Below are positions 53,023 through 63,153 of a stretch of 64,000 nt of DNA, in pieces. Both the position numbers and the translations under genes were made by a program. The stretch's first letter is position 1, and each line of letters begins with the position of its first letter. The notes beneath the pieces are model-generated. The model saw only the letters and a list, made by a program, of their open reading frames with translations. It was not told where the DNA came from and made no database searches. This DNA comes from an uncultured Oscillospiraceae bacterium (GTDB taxonomy: Bacteria > Bacillota > Clostridia > Oscillospirales > Ruminococcaceae): positions 1 to 64,000 of the forward strand of contig CAJTNJ010000008.1 of the NCBI GenBank assembly GCA_910577565.1, read 5' to 3'.

Positions 53023-53099
53023 TGGTGGGAATAACTGGACTTGAACCAGTGACTTCTTGCATGTCAAGCAAGCACTCTAACCAGCTGAGCTATACTCCC
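53023..53099 (-). tRNA. tRNA-Val (anticodon GAC)
   Basis: On the minus strand GGGAGTA pairs with TATTCCC allowing G-U, CCA is encoded, the anticodon stem CTTGC/GCAAG closes TTGACAT (anticodon GAC, Val GUC), and CTGGTTCAAGTCCAG forms the T arm. Confidence 0.93.
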
Positions 53100-53109
53100 A
53101 TGATTAAAA

Positions 53110-53139
53110 AGCATATCATATTACGCTCTCTTCTGTCAA
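53110..53139 (-). promoter_or_regulatory. Promoter of tRNA-Val
   Basis: On the minus strand TTGACA (53139-53134), 18-base spacer, TATGCT (53115-53110), just before the tRNA. Confidence 0.6.
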
Positions 53140-53417
53140 GTTAAAGAATTTTGAGGGTAATGTAAAAAATTTAATAAATCAAAAATAATATAAGCAATAT
53201 AAAATTTAGCAAATTTATTTATAATAAATATTTAATTTTTAGACATGTTTATCGCGTAATTTTTATTTTGTTGTGTAGGCATATTTTAAAAACTTAGTAA
53301 ATTTATATATTGAACTTTGTATATTTCTTTTTAGTTAAATTGTTTCAACCAAGTAATCTCATTTGTATAAAAATAGTCTTTTAAATCTAACTTAATCTAT
53401 TCCTAAAAGCTATCAAA
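53140..53417. other. Gap between tRNA-Val and glmU
   Basis: A+T-rich stretch with no frame and no recognisable site apart from the glmU promoter at its end. Confidence 0.4.
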
Positions 53418-53446
53418 TTGCCAAGCATATTAATTTTGTGTATAAT
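53418..53446 (+). promoter_or_regulatory. Promoter of glmU
   Basis: TTGCCA (53418-53423), 17-base spacer, TATAAT (53441-53446). Confidence 0.7.
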
Positions 53447-53518
53447 GTTTATAATAAGTTTTGCTTAATTTTAATAAGATTAAATTAAAAATAATAAATT
53501 GTTTTAGGGGGCAAGATT

Positions 53519-54910
53519 ATGGATAAAGAGTGTGCTATTATTTTAGCTGCAGGTGAAGGTAAAAGGATGGGATCAGATTTGCCAAAAGTTTTATGCGAAG
53601 TCCTTTTTGAGCCTATGATTGAATGGGTAATTCGTGCCTGCAAAAACGCTGAAATTTCCGATTTGTGCACCGTTTTGGGATATAAATCAGAAGTTGTTAA
53701 AGAATTTATAGGGAATCACACAAAAACAGTAATCCAAAATGAGCGTAAAGGCACTGCTCATGCTGTAATGTGCGCAAAATATTTTCTTGAAAATCACATA
53801 AATGATAATGTACTTATTTGCTATGCAGATTCTCCATTCCTTGACTCTAAAACAATCAAAGATGCTCTTTATACACACAAAAAGACCCACGCATCGGTTA
53901 CTGTTATAACCGCTAATCTTTGCGACCCTACAGGATATGGCAGAATTGTTAGAACAGATGGAGAAATATCTGCAATAGTCGAAGAGAAAGATGCAACCAA
54001 ATCTGAGCTTAATATAAATGAAATAAACTCAGGCGCTTATTGGTTTTGTGTTAAAGATTTAATTGATATTTTAGAGCAAATTAAACCTAAAAATTCTCAA
54101 AATGAATATTATTTAACCGATTCTATATCGCTTCTTCTTGCAAAAGGCAAAATAGCATCAACGCACATTGCAGACAACCCAATAGTTGCAATGGGTGCAA
54201 ACGACAGGACCAGCTTACTTCGTTTAAATCAAGCTTACAATAAATTTTTAATTGAAAAATTTATGCAGGATGGTGTTGAATTTTTATCAACTGACGGAGT
54301 ATTGATTTCACCAACCGTCAGCATTGACAAAGGTACTAAAATTTTGCCGGGCACAATACTTTGTGGAAAAACGAAAATAGGTAGCGGTTGTGTTATTGGC
54401 CCAAACTCGCTTATTGAGGATAGCGTTATCGGAAATAATTGTAAGATAAACGCAACACAAATTTACAAAAGTGAGATATGTAATGATGTTTTAGTTGGTC
54501 CTTTTTGCCATATTAGACCTAATAGTAAAATCCATCACCATGTAAAAATTGGTGACTTTGTTGAAGTTAAAAACTCAGAACTTGGCGCCGGAACTTCCGT
54601 TTCTCATCTTACATATGTTGGCGACAGTGATGTTGGTAAAAACGTTAATTTTGGCTGCGGGGTAGTCACAATAAATTATGATGGTGTTAACAAAAATCGC
54701 TGCAAGATATCCAATGGAGCATTTATTGGTTGCAATACAAACCTTGTAGCACCAGTTGAAATTGGCGAAAACTCCTATACAGCTGCCGGTTCTACCATAA
54801 CTAAAAATGTTCCTCCAAATGCTCTTGGAATTGAACGAACTAAGCAGTCAAATATAGCAGGATTTGCCGAAAGAAAGCTTAAAAATAGAAAACTCAAAGT
54901 TGAAGAATAG
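53519..54910 (+). CDS. glmU: Bifunctional GlcNAc-1-P uridylyltransferase / GlcN-1-P acetyltransferase
   Basis: 463 residues, full length. N-terminal half: LAAGEGKRMGSDLPKVL (nucleotide site), QNERKGTAHAVMCA, CYADSPFLD, GYGRIVR and EINSGAYWF. C-terminal half: left-handed beta-helix hexapeptides (IGSGCVIGPNSLIEDSVIGNN) and the acetyltransferase motifs HLTYVGDSDVGKNVNFGCG and NYDGVNK. It gives UDP-GlcNAc, the substrate of murA, and so joins glmS and the wall genes. Confidence 0.96.
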   Translation: MDKECAIILAAGEGKRMGSDLPKVLCEVLFEPMIEWVIRACKNAEISDLCTVLGYKSEVVKEFIGNHTKTVIQNERKGTAHAVMCAKYFLENHINDNVLICYADSPFLDSKTIKDALYTHKKTHASVTVITANLCDPTGYGRIVRTDGEISAIVEEKDATKSELNINEINSGAYWFCVKDLIDILEQIKPKNSQNEYYLTDSISLLLAKGKIASTHIADNPIVAMGANDRTSLLRLNQAYNKFLIEKFMQDGVEFLSTDGVLISPTVSIDKGTKILPGTILCGKTKIGSGCVIGPNSLIEDSVIGNNCKINATQIYKSEICNDVLVGPFCHIRPNSKIHHHVKIGDFVEVKNSELGAGTSVSHLTYVGDSDVGKNVNFGCGVVTINYDGVNKNRCKISNGAFIGCNTNLVAPVEIGENSYTAAGSTITKNVPPNALGIERTKQSNIAGFAERKLKNRKLKVEE

Positions 54911-55342
54911 TCTTTATAATATGATTTACCAGTATAGCCCATAGTTTTAAAATATATTTAAAATTTATCATGTTAAAACGCAACACAATGAAATATCATC
55001 AAAAATTATGGTAAAGAAACAACAGAATAATAAACACATCAAATTCATTATACCGAATAAACTTTTCTCTAAACCGTTTTATCTGTTTTTTAACAGTCTC
55101 AATTATTAAATGTTTATTTTTAAAATTATCTTTTTGTTAATTTTATATCTTTATTTATTATATTATTATTTTTTGCCGCATCGTATATGTGTAATTTAAC
55201 TTGCAATATTATAATTTTACATTAAGTGGTTTTGCTTGAATAATCAACAGAAGGTTTTAATTTTGCTGAAAGCTTAACTCAAAAATTAAACTTTATAGTT
55301 TTGCATTTGGTTTTATACTAAATAAAAATAAGACAATTAATT
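54911..55342. other. Gap between glmU and the YhfC-like gene
   Basis: About 430 A+T-rich bases between convergent genes; no frame, no clear terminator and no repeat recognised. Confidence 0.4.
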
Positions 55343-56155
55343 TTATCTGATTTTATTATTATTTATATTTCTTTTAATAAATTCCTTTTTTGACTTGCTT
55401 GATAAAATAATAAAGATAAGAGCGACCAAAGCAATACATAATATATATATTTCGGTTTTATAATTGCTTATTTTAAGTATCTCATTAAGAAATATAACCA
55501 CACCTTCCATAAATATATGTAAGCAAGCAGCAATACCAAAGAATAATAATCCTTCTTTTGATTTTAATCTTACAGCATGCAAAACAATAATGGAAAGGGC
55601 AATTTCGATTATAAGCCAAGCAATATCATGAATGCCAATAATAAGCAATTTATACCACGTCGTATTTAATAAACCATCAATAACACTAAGTGTCATAACA
55701 TCTCCATTTGCTTGATCAATAACTGCCTTTACACCTAATTTATTAATTTCAATCGCAGTCAAAAAATTATTAACATGAGATATAGTTGAAAACAATATAT
55801 TATAACCCATTGCAAATCCGATGCCAAATGCAAATCCATCGATTAGGCGTTTGTTATCTTTAAGGCCAAATTTCATACCAACATAACGTCCGCCTTCTTC
55901 AAGTATCATTGCAGTTAAAACCATATATACCAGATATCCCCACTTAGAGTTTTGTGAAAGATCTGCACCAAACCAGCTATTTAACGGCACTCTAAGTATT
56001 ATCTGAGAGACAATAAATGTAAGCAACCCAACAAAAAAAGCGGTATAGCAACGTAAATTTTTAACTATTACTATGATTATAAACGCAACTAAAAAACCTA
56101 TATTTAGAAAAATATTCAACAAAAGCATAGCAAGATTTATCTCAGATATCATCAT
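55343..56155 (-). CDS. YhfC-like family membrane protein (putative intramembrane metalloprotease)
   Basis: 270 residues with about eight membrane segments. The motif LEEGGRYVGMKFG, the glycine-rich DGFAFGIGFAMGYN and later HDIAWLIIEIALSI and HIFMEGVVIFLNE match the YhfC family, which is related to CPBP-type proteases; Glu and His in these helices would be the metal site. AAAAGGAG lies before the two adjacent ATG codons (56155 or 56152). Substrate unknown. Confidence 0.78.
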   Translation of the reverse strand: MMISEINLAMLLLNIFLNIGFLVAFIIIVIVKNLRCYTAFFVGLLTFIVSQIILRVPLNSWFGADLSQNSKWGYLVYMVLTAMILEEGGRYVGMKFGLKDNKRLIDGFAFGIGFAMGYNILFSTISHVNNFLTAIEINKLGVKAVIDQANGDVMTLSVIDGLLNTTWYKLLIIGIHDIAWLIIEIALSIIVLHAVRLKSKEGLLFFGIAACLHIFMEGVVIFLNEILKISNYKTEIYILCIALVALIFIILSSKSKKEFIKRNINNNKIR

Positions 56156-56652
56156 AACGCTCCTTTTTTATGATTTTATATAATATGCCAATATTATACA
56201 ATTAGTTTTAAAATATGCAAACAAATAATTCATGTTGAACGTTGTCAAAAATAGAACAATTAAAAACAATATAAAAAATCGGTATATTATATTTTAATTC
56301 ATGTTATCTAATTTTTCAAATAAATATATTATGTTGAGAGCTTATAAATCAAGATAAAAAAATTATAAATTTGTTATAGACAATTAAAAACTTTTCTACT
56401 GAATTTTAAATTATCAATGAGTAAAATATATATTTGCATCGTTGTTGTAATTCAACAATATAATTAACATATAATAATTTAAACCTTCCATCTATAAATG
56501 TTTAATTTTTTCACATTATCTTACTTTTAAATATATTTTTCTATTTTGAATTCATTGTATAGTAATGCTACATTCCTTAATTTGTATACATATTTAATTA
56601 GGTAGTTTATCTAGGTTTTTTCCATATATTGTTAATATATTTTTTATATGCT
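56156..56652. other. Gap between cinA and the YhfC-like gene
   Basis: About 500 A+T-rich bases with no supported frame on either strand. It should hold the YhfC-like gene's promoter on the minus strand. Confidence 0.4.
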
Positions 56653-57918
56653 TTATAAGCTTAACTTAACAAACCTACCTTTCAAAAGTTTTTTTCTGGC
56701 TTCGTTCATTGCAAACAAAGCAGTTAAATCTCTAATAGTCTGCCTTTTAGTTTGTTTATTTTGCGCTAAAAGCAGTTTATAGGTTTTTGTTTCATATTCT
56801 GTTGAAATGCCAACATAAACAAGACCTACTGGCTTTTCTTTGTCACCACCGCCAGGGCCTGCTATTCCTGTAGTTGAAATTCCAATATCTGCCCCCGATA
56901 TTTTACGCACTCCTATCGCCATTTGTTCTGCCACTTCTGGACTTACTGCACCGTATTTTTTTAATATACTATTGTCTACTTTAAGTACTTTCTCTTTTAT
57001 CTCATTTGAATAGCTCACAACTCCACAATCAAAACACTTGCTTGAACCAGCAACCGAAACTATATTTGAAGCAATTAGTCCACCAGTGCAACTTTCGGCA
57101 ACAGACAGCTTCTTTCCGTTTTGAATTGCTGCTCTAACTACGGCAGTTTGCATATTTTCAACATCTATACCGTAAATAAACTTAGAAAGTCTTTCGATAA
57201 CAATATCCATGGGCTTTTTCATGAGTTCTTCAGCGATCTGTTTGTTTTTTGCATTTGACGTTATTCTTACTCTAACCTCTCCTGTCTTAGCATATATCCC
57301 CACTGTAGGATTGCTCCCTTCTAAAATATCAGCTAAAACCTCATCAACTTTTGACTCCCCTATGCCATATAAATGTATATTGTGTGATAAAATAATATAA
57401 TCAGTTAAATTCATAATGTACGATTTAACATCTTTTTCAAACATCGGTATCAGTTCTAAAGGAGGTCCAGGCAAGAGTATTATTATTTTTCCGTTTTCAT
57501 TTATAGCCATGCCGGGAGCTGTACCGTTTTCGTTATAGAACACCTTGCTTCCCTCAATAACCAGTGCTTGCTTATAGTTGTTGTTTGTTATCTCTCTTTT
57601 TGCTTTTTTTAACATGCTTTCAATATTATTTTTTGCACGCATATCTTTTACAAGTTTTTTTGAAAGCTCTTTAGCGACAATCTCTTTTGTTAAGTCATCC
57701 TTTGTAGGGCCAAGCCCACCTGTAAAAATTATAAGATCGCTTCTTTTTATTCCAGTGATTATAGCTTCTTTTAACCTATTTTGATTATCACCAACTGTCG
57801 TATGCCACAGCACACTTATTCCCAAACTTGCAAGCTCTCTTGATAGATACTGCGCATGAGTGTTATTAATATCGCCAATAAGAATCTCTGTCCCAACTGC
57901 TATTATCTCTGCCTTCAT
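56653..57918 (-). CDS. cinA: CinA family protein (competence/damage-inducible; NMN deamidase domain)
   Basis: 421 residues. N-terminal molybdopterin-binding-like domain: AEIIAVGTEILIGDINNTHAQYLS, FTGGLGPTKDDLTKE, LLPGPPLELIPMFE. C-terminal amidohydrolase domain: KLSVAESCTGGLIASNIV, SYSNEIKEKVL, TGIAGPGGGDKEKPVGLVYVG. In other bacteria the C-terminal domain deamidates nicotinamide mononucleotide and the N-terminal one hydrolyses ADP-ribose; both seem complete. Single gene here. Confidence 0.95.
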   Translation of the reverse strand: MKAEIIAVGTEILIGDINNTHAQYLSRELASLGISVLWHTTVGDNQNRLKEAIITGIKRSDLIIFTGGLGPTKDDLTKEIVAKELSKKLVKDMRAKNNIESMLKKAKREITNNNYKQALVIEGSKVFYNENGTAPGMAINENGKIIILLPGPPLELIPMFEKDVKSYIMNLTDYIILSHNIHLYGIGESKVDEVLADILEGSNPTVGIYAKTGEVRVRITSNAKNKQIAEELMKKPMDIVIERLSKFIYGIDVENMQTAVVRAAIQNGKKLSVAESCTGGLIASNIVSVAGSSKCFDCGVVSYSNEIKEKVLKVDNSILKKYGAVSPEVAEQMAIGVRKISGADIGISTTGIAGPGGGDKEKPVGLVYVGISTEYETKTYKLLLAQNKQTKRQTIRDLTALFAMNEARKKLLKGRFVKLSL

Positions 57919-58400
57919 ATCTTAAAATCACTCCTAATTATATCATTTATAATTTTGATTTGCTTTTTGTTTTGTATAAACTTATTTTACAAACAGTATT
58001 AAATTCGATTTTTTAAACTTATTGTTTCATTATTAAGCAAAATTTAAGTATTATCTATATTAAAGATTAAGTAATAAAATCAATAAAAAACATTTTTCAA
58101 ACAAAAGAATATCATTTTAATTTCTAAAAATTTGACATAAACACAAAAAATATTATTAACACTTTTATATGTTAAACATCGTTTGATTTTTAAATTATAA
58201 AAATCAAAGAAATGCAGAATATAGGCTTGGTGCCATATATTTTCTGGACATAGATAATAATGTAAATACATCATTAAAATCAAGAAAAATATAGTTAACA
58301 CACATATATAAGGCCAATTAAACAAGCTTTTGCAATATTTAATCTTTAATAAAAGCAACTAAAACATTGCGTTATCAAAGATAATTTACCATAAGTTACG
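57919..58400. other. Gap between hydF and cinA
   Basis: About 480 A+T-rich bases. A 92-codon frame on the minus strand (58080-58358) begins with TTG, has no ribosome binding site and looks like chance. Confidence 0.4.
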
Positions 58401-59606
58401 TTATTTTTTGCAATTAAAAATTCCAGTGCTGCGATCAAGCACGCCTTTTAACGATGCTATCAAAATGCCGTAGTTTGTAATTGGTATATTTTTAAATTTG
58501 CATTCTTTAAACCTGCGCTGAACTTCACGTGATGTTAACATACAACCACCACAGTGAATGACAAGTTTATAAGACGATAAATCTTCCGGGAAGCTAAGAC
58601 CACTTGTAAATTCAAATTGCGGTTTAAAACCAAGGTAGGAGTTTATCCACTGCGGAAGCTTTACTGCTCCTATATCATTACACTGTCTATGATGGGTACA
58701 ACCTTCGGAAATTAACACTTTGTCACTTGGAGCTAGTTTTTTTATAGCCTGTACACCTTTAATTGCAATATCCAAAATGCCGTTATACCGTGCAAAAAGA
58801 ATAGAAAAAGATGTTAAAGGAATATCTTCTGATATTGTTCTTCCCACTCCTTCAAAAACCTGGCTGTCAGTTATTACTAAAGCTGGTCTTTTTTTCAAAC
58901 TGTATATTGTTTTTTTTAGCTCATTTTCCTGACATGTAATTGCGATAGCGTTTGAATCTAATATGTCTCTAGTTACCTGCTGTACAGGCAAAATTAAACG
59001 GCCCTTCGGAGCTGATGAATCAATAGGCGTTACAAGTATTACAATATCTAATTTAGAAATAAGGTCACAAACAAGTGGGTGTTTTTCTGTATCTTGATTT
59101 TTGCAGGAAACAATCAATTCTTTTAGTTTATCAATATTTTTTCCAGTTTTTGCACTGACTTCTATTGCCAAATAATCAATTGGCAGCGATGATTTATCTA
59201 TTATAGTTTTGCAACAATCAGTTTTATTTATTACCAAAATAACAGGTATGTTTTTATCCTTGCACTTGTCAATAATTTTGAGTTCATAATCGTCAAGCGC
59301 TTTTTTTGCATCAATGACTATAATTGCAATATCTGATTTATTTAATACATCGAAACTTTTTTTTATTCTTTTTAATCCCAGCTCCCCTTCGTCGTCAAGC
59401 CCCGGAGTATCTATTAAAGTTACAGGACCAATTGGCAAAATCTCCATGGCTTTGTAAACAGGATCTGTAGTTGTCCCCTTAATGTCTGATACAATAGCAA
59501 TATCTTGGTTTGTTATGGCGTTAATAATGCTCGATTTGCCGACATTTCGTTTACCAAATATTCCAATATGTACACGATTAGCTGATGGTGTGTCGTTTAG
59601 GTTCAT
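58401..59606 (-). CDS. hydF: [FeFe]-hydrogenase maturation GTPase
   Basis: 401 residues. G domain: GKRNVGKSS (P loop), GTTTDPV, DTPGLDDEG, NKTD. C-terminal cluster-binding part: EGCTHHRQCNDIG and VIHCGGCMLTSREVQRR, giving the CxH...HCxxC ligands for the [4Fe-4S] cluster. HydF is the scaffold on which the two-iron part of the H-cluster is built before it goes to HydA. Last gene of hydE-hydG-hydF. Confidence 0.96.
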   Translation of the reverse strand: MNLNDTPSANRVHIGIFGKRNVGKSSIINAITNQDIAIVSDIKGTTTDPVYKAMEILPIGPVTLIDTPGLDDEGELGLKRIKKSFDVLNKSDIAIIVIDAKKALDDYELKIIDKCKDKNIPVILVINKTDCCKTIIDKSSLPIDYLAIEVSAKTGKNIDKLKELIVSCKNQDTEKHPLVCDLISKLDIVILVTPIDSSAPKGRLILPVQQVTRDILDSNAIAITCQENELKKTIYSLKKRPALVITDSQVFEGVGRTISEDIPLTSFSILFARYNGILDIAIKGVQAIKKLAPSDKVLISEGCTHHRQCNDIGAVKLPQWINSYLGFKPQFEFTSGLSFPEDLSSYKLVIHCGGCMLTSREVQRRFKECKFKNIPITNYGILIASLKGVLDRSTGIFNCKK

Positions 59607-59639
59607 ATAAATCTAACTCCCTAAGTTTATGTAAATGTT

Positions 59640-61064
59640 TTAAAGTCTAAAATCGCGCTTACCATGCATTATATCTTCTAAGCATTTAGCTGTCGTTTTT
59701 TTTACTTTTTGATTTTCAATCTTTTTTAATTCATCTTCAATAACCTTATCGCCAAGTTCTTTTGTAGCTTTTGATGCATAATCTAGAAGGTATTCTTTTA
59801 GTGTAATTAACGCATTTGGATGGCAACAGTATTGTATTTTACCATTTTTGCTAAGCCGCATAAAATTGTCACCTGTTCTGTTTTCGCGATAACACGCAGT
59901 GCAAAAACTGGGAATATAACCAAGCTTTAATAACCACCTAACTACCTCATCAAGCGTTCTTTGGTCGGAAACTTCGAATTGGGCGGAGTTTTCCTTTTTC
60001 CCAAATTTAGCGTCTTTATACCCTCCAACAGTTGTTAAAGACCCGGCTGAAATTTGAGATACGCCAAGCTCTAGAGCCTTTTTGCGCATATCTTTATTTT
60101 CTCGCGTTGATATAATCATGCCTGTATATGGTATAGCTATTCTGATGCAAGCAATAATCTTTGCAAACGTTTCATCGTCAATACCATTTTCAAAATCACC
60201 AGGTGAAATATCATAAGCAGGTTGAATTCGCGGAACAGAAATTGTGTGAGGACCAACGCCATAAACAGCTTCTAAATGCTCAGCATGCATCAAAAGTCCG
60301 GCAAATTCATAACGATAACTTTCAAGACCAAACAATACGCCACAACCCACGTCATCAATGCCAGCCTCCATTGCGCGATCTACAGCCTCGGTGTGATAGT
60401 TATAGTTGTGTTTTGGGCCAGTAGGATGAAGTTCTTCATATGAAATTTTGTTATATGTTTCTTGGAATAATATATAAGTTCCTATTCCTGCATTTTTTAG
60501 TTTTTTGTAGTTTTCTACTGTTGTTGCGGCAATATTTACGTTGACTCTGCGAATTGATCCGTTTTTGTGCTTTATAGAATATATGGTGTCTATTGATTCA
60601 AGCAGATATTCAATAGGGCAATTTATAGGATCTTCTCCAGTTTCAAGAGCTAAGCGCTTATGCCCCATATCCTCAAGTGCTATAACTTCTTCTATGATTT
60701 CTTGCTGGGTTAATTTTTTGCGAAGTATTGTTTTATTTTTTTTGTGATATGGACAATATGTACACCCATTTACACAGTAATTTGAAAGATAAAGAGGAGC
60801 GAACATAACAATTCGGTTTCCATATATATCATCTTTTATTTTTTTTGCAAGATAAAATATATCCTTGTTTTTTTGTTCTATATCACATTCTAACAGCACA
60901 CAAGCTTCGCGATGGGTCAAGCCTTTGCCTTTTTTTGCTTTGTTTAAAATTTTTTCTATTAATTTTTCGTTATTTTTGTTTTCATTAGCAAATTGCAACG
61001 TATCCATAATCTCTTGATGATTTATAAACTCCTCGGCATTTCTAGATTTTGGATTATAACTCAT
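59640..61064 (-). CDS. hydG: [FeFe]-hydrogenase maturation radical SAM tyrosine lyase
   Basis: 474 residues. Radical SAM cluster motif CVNGCTYCPYH (CX3CX2C), the region NYKKLKNAGIGTYILFQETYN, and the C-terminal second cluster site CTACYREN with the third Cys in QYCCHPNA. HydG splits tyrosine to give the CO and CN ligands of the H-cluster. 33 bases before hydF and 43 bases after hydE. Confidence 0.97.
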   Translation of the reverse strand: MSYNPKSRNAEEFINHQEIMDTLQFANENKNNEKLIEKILNKAKKGKGLTHREACVLLECDIEQKNKDIFYLAKKIKDDIYGNRIVMFAPLYLSNYCVNGCTYCPYHKKNKTILRKKLTQQEIIEEVIALEDMGHKRLALETGEDPINCPIEYLLESIDTIYSIKHKNGSIRRVNVNIAATTVENYKKLKNAGIGTYILFQETYNKISYEELHPTGPKHNYNYHTEAVDRAMEAGIDDVGCGVLFGLESYRYEFAGLLMHAEHLEAVYGVGPHTISVPRIQPAYDISPGDFENGIDDETFAKIIACIRIAIPYTGMIISTRENKDMRKKALELGVSQISAGSLTTVGGYKDAKFGKKENSAQFEVSDQRTLDEVVRWLLKLGYIPSFCTACYRENRTGDNFMRLSKNGKIQYCCHPNALITLKEYLLDYASKATKELGDKVIEDELKKIENQKVKKTTAKCLEDIMHGKRDFRL

Positions 61065-61107
61065 TTCAATTATCCTTTCAAAATATAATATATTCCATTA
61101 GCATTAA

Positions 61108-62148
61108 TTAGTTTTTCATTTTGCTATCTCCTCGCTCAAATGCCAACTTATAGCCTATTTTATCCATACGATTTTTTAAAAACAACAGATATTCACGTAT
61201 ATTCATTTTAGTATAAAATTTGTTGTTGTAAATCGAATATTGTTTTTTCACTTCCATGGGGGTTATATTTGGCATTATAACGTTAGCACCTGCTAAAACG
61301 GCATTATATATGCTATTTTTACTTAATGATGCAACAGCAGTAGTTGCCGGAATAAGAGTTTCTGGCAACATCAAACGGATTATAGCTATCAATATAAATG
61401 TTAGTTGCAAAGAGCCTTGTTCCATCATTTTAAATGGAGTGTCATTATGCGGTATATATGGGCCTATGCCAACCATGTGTGGCTTAAATTTATATATAAA
61501 CTTTAAATCTTCGACTATATTTTCATATGTTTGATATGGTGATCCAACCATAAACCCAGTACCAACTTGATAACCAATTTCTTTTAAATTTAAAAGGCAA
61601 CGCATGCGGTTTTTAAATGACATGGATTTTGGATGAAGCATTCGATAGTGATAAAAATTAGCTGATTCGTGCCTTAGAAGATATCTGTCAGCACCTGAAT
61701 CAAACCATGTTTTATATGCTTTTTTGTCATGTTCACCAAAAGACAGAGTTATAGCAACACCTGGGTGAGCAGATTTAATGACACGCACAATGTCTGCTAT
61801 TTCATCAACTGTATATGATAAGTCTTCACCGCCTTGGAGCACAAAAGATCTTATGCCTGCGTTAAATCCTTCATTGCAGCAAAAAAGTATTTCATCTTTA
61901 CAAAGTCTGTATCGAGTAAGGTTATTGTTATCTTTTCTTATACCACAGTAAAAGCAATTATTTTTACAATAATTAGTAAACTCAATAAGGCCTCGCACAA
62001 ATATTTTATTGCCGTAATATTTGTGTTGCAACAAATTGGATTTTTCAAATAAATAATTGCTATATTTATAATGGTTATTTAAAAGATAAAGTAGTTTTTC
62101 TTCATCAAAAGATTTTTTCAAAAAAAGTTCATATATATATCTTTGCAT
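61108..62148 (-). CDS. hydE: [FeFe]-hydrogenase maturation radical SAM protein
   Basis: 346 residues. Radical SAM motif CKNNCFYCGIRKDN, then FVLQGGEDLSYTVDEI, RHESANFYHYRMLHP and GFMVGSPYQTYENIVEDL, all characteristic of HydE. It takes part in assembling the two-iron subcluster (on the HydG product) of [FeFe]-hydrogenase. First gene of the minus-strand operon; the hydrogenase itself is not in the window. Confidence 0.95.
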   Translation of the reverse strand: MQRYIYELFLKKSFDEEKLLYLLNNHYKYSNYLFEKSNLLQHKYYGNKIFVRGLIEFTNYCKNNCFYCGIRKDNNNLTRYRLCKDEILFCCNEGFNAGIRSFVLQGGEDLSYTVDEIADIVRVIKSAHPGVAITLSFGEHDKKAYKTWFDSGADRYLLRHESANFYHYRMLHPKSMSFKNRMRCLLNLKEIGYQVGTGFMVGSPYQTYENIVEDLKFIYKFKPHMVGIGPYIPHNDTPFKMMEQGSLQLTFILIAIIRLMLPETLIPATTAVASLSKNSIYNAVLAGANVIMPNITPMEVKKQYSIYNNKFYTKMNIREYLLFLKNRMDKIGYKLAFERGDSKMKN

Positions 62149-62514
62149 TAATAATTACCAAAATTCTTGCATGTATGGTTTTTTATAGTTTTTTGTTTAT
62201 CATACAAACCTACCTGAATAGATATTAACTACATAAATAGATATATTGAAAATTATATTTATTATGCAGATATTGTAATAAGCATGAAACAAAACCTATA
62301 GAGTATATAATTATGTTCTTTTATTCATGTAAAAAATATGTTTAATATTTGTAGAACTCTGCAATTATATAAATAAAAAAACAAAGCAAATTTTGAATGT
62401 TATATTTATATTTTATTACAACCAGCTATAAATATCAAGACTGGAATGAAAGCGGGAAGCGTTTAAAACATTATAATATCTAGAAATTATCAAAAATAGA
62501 TGATATAAAATTTC
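62149..62514. other. Divergent intergenic region hydE / rpmG
   Basis: A+T-rich, no frame. On the minus strand there is no strong promoter consensus for hydE. Confidence 0.35.
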
Positions 62515-62543
62515 TTGACATAGCATGTTTTATATGGTATCAT
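62515..62543 (+). promoter_or_regulatory. Promoter of rpmG-secE-nusG
   Basis: TTGACA (62515-62520), 17-base spacer, TATCAT (62538-62543). A leader of about 120 bases with a small hairpin (CATTCA/TGAATG, 62622-62638) follows. Confidence 0.75.
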
Positions 62544-62671
62544 TATTACACCTCTTTTAGCAGGCTTTATTTTTTTGCTTAAAAATATAGTCTATCCACT
62601 GGAGGGAGGCAAATTAAATATCATTCAATTAGTGAATGGTGAAGTCCATTAAGACGCAGGAGGTGCCGATT

Positions 62672-62821
62672 ATGAGAGTAAAGGTTACATTGGCTTGTAC
62701 AGAGTGCAAACAACGTAATTATGACACAATGAAAAACAAAAAGAATAATCCGGACAGGCTGGAAATGAATAAATATTGTCGTTTCTGCCGTAAACACACA
62801 CTTCACAAAGAAACTAAATAA
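62672..62821 (+). CDS. rpmG: 50S ribosomal protein L33
   Basis: 49 residues from ATG 62672 with AGGAGGTG upstream. MRVKVTLACTEC begins it, and the two CxxC pairs (CTEC, CRFC) make it the zinc-binding form. It heads the rpmG-secE-nusG-rplK order found in most Firmicutes. Confidence 0.95.
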   Translation: MRVKVTLACTECKQRNYDTMKNKKNNPDRLEMNKYCRFCRKHTLHKETK

Positions 62822-62841
62822 TGAAGGGCGGATGTTGAGTT

Positions 62842-63135
62842 ATGGCTAAAAAACAAAAGAATGTAGCTAATACCACCGTATCAGCCAAATCTGGTTCTAA
62901 GACTGTAAAAAACCAAAGCAAAAAGAACAAGAAAAAAAATATATTTCGACGCATGGCTAACTATTTTAGAGAACTAAAAAACGAGCTTAAAAAAGTTGTG
63001 TGGCCGGACAAAAAGAAAACATTTCAAGGAACAATAGTTGTTATGGTTACAATTATAATTGTACTTATATTTGTAGTGCTTGCAGACTTGTTGTTCCAAT
63101 TTCTGCTTAAACTTTTACTTGGTCAACTATCATAA
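62842..63135 (+). CDS. secE: Preprotein translocase subunit SecE
   Basis: 97 residues: a long Lys/Asn-rich cytoplasmic start, the conserved amphipathic helix (YFRELKNELKKVVWPDKKKT) and one membrane segment (IVVMVTIIIVLIFVVLADLLF). It clamps SecY in the Sec channel. The extended basic N-terminus is somewhat longer than in many Firmicutes. 20 bases after rpmG. Confidence 0.95.
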   Translation: MAKKQKNVANTTVSAKSGSKTVKNQSKKNKKKNIFRRMANYFRELKNELKKVVWPDKKKTFQGTIVVMVTIIIVLIFVVLADLLFQFLLKLLLGQLS

Positions 63136-63153
63136 ACCGAATGGAGGGATCTA

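Noticed and set aside
58080..58358. 92-codon minus-strand frame rich in Phe, Tyr and Leu
   Set aside because: TTG start without ribosome binding site, composition of translated A+T-rich spacer, no family features.
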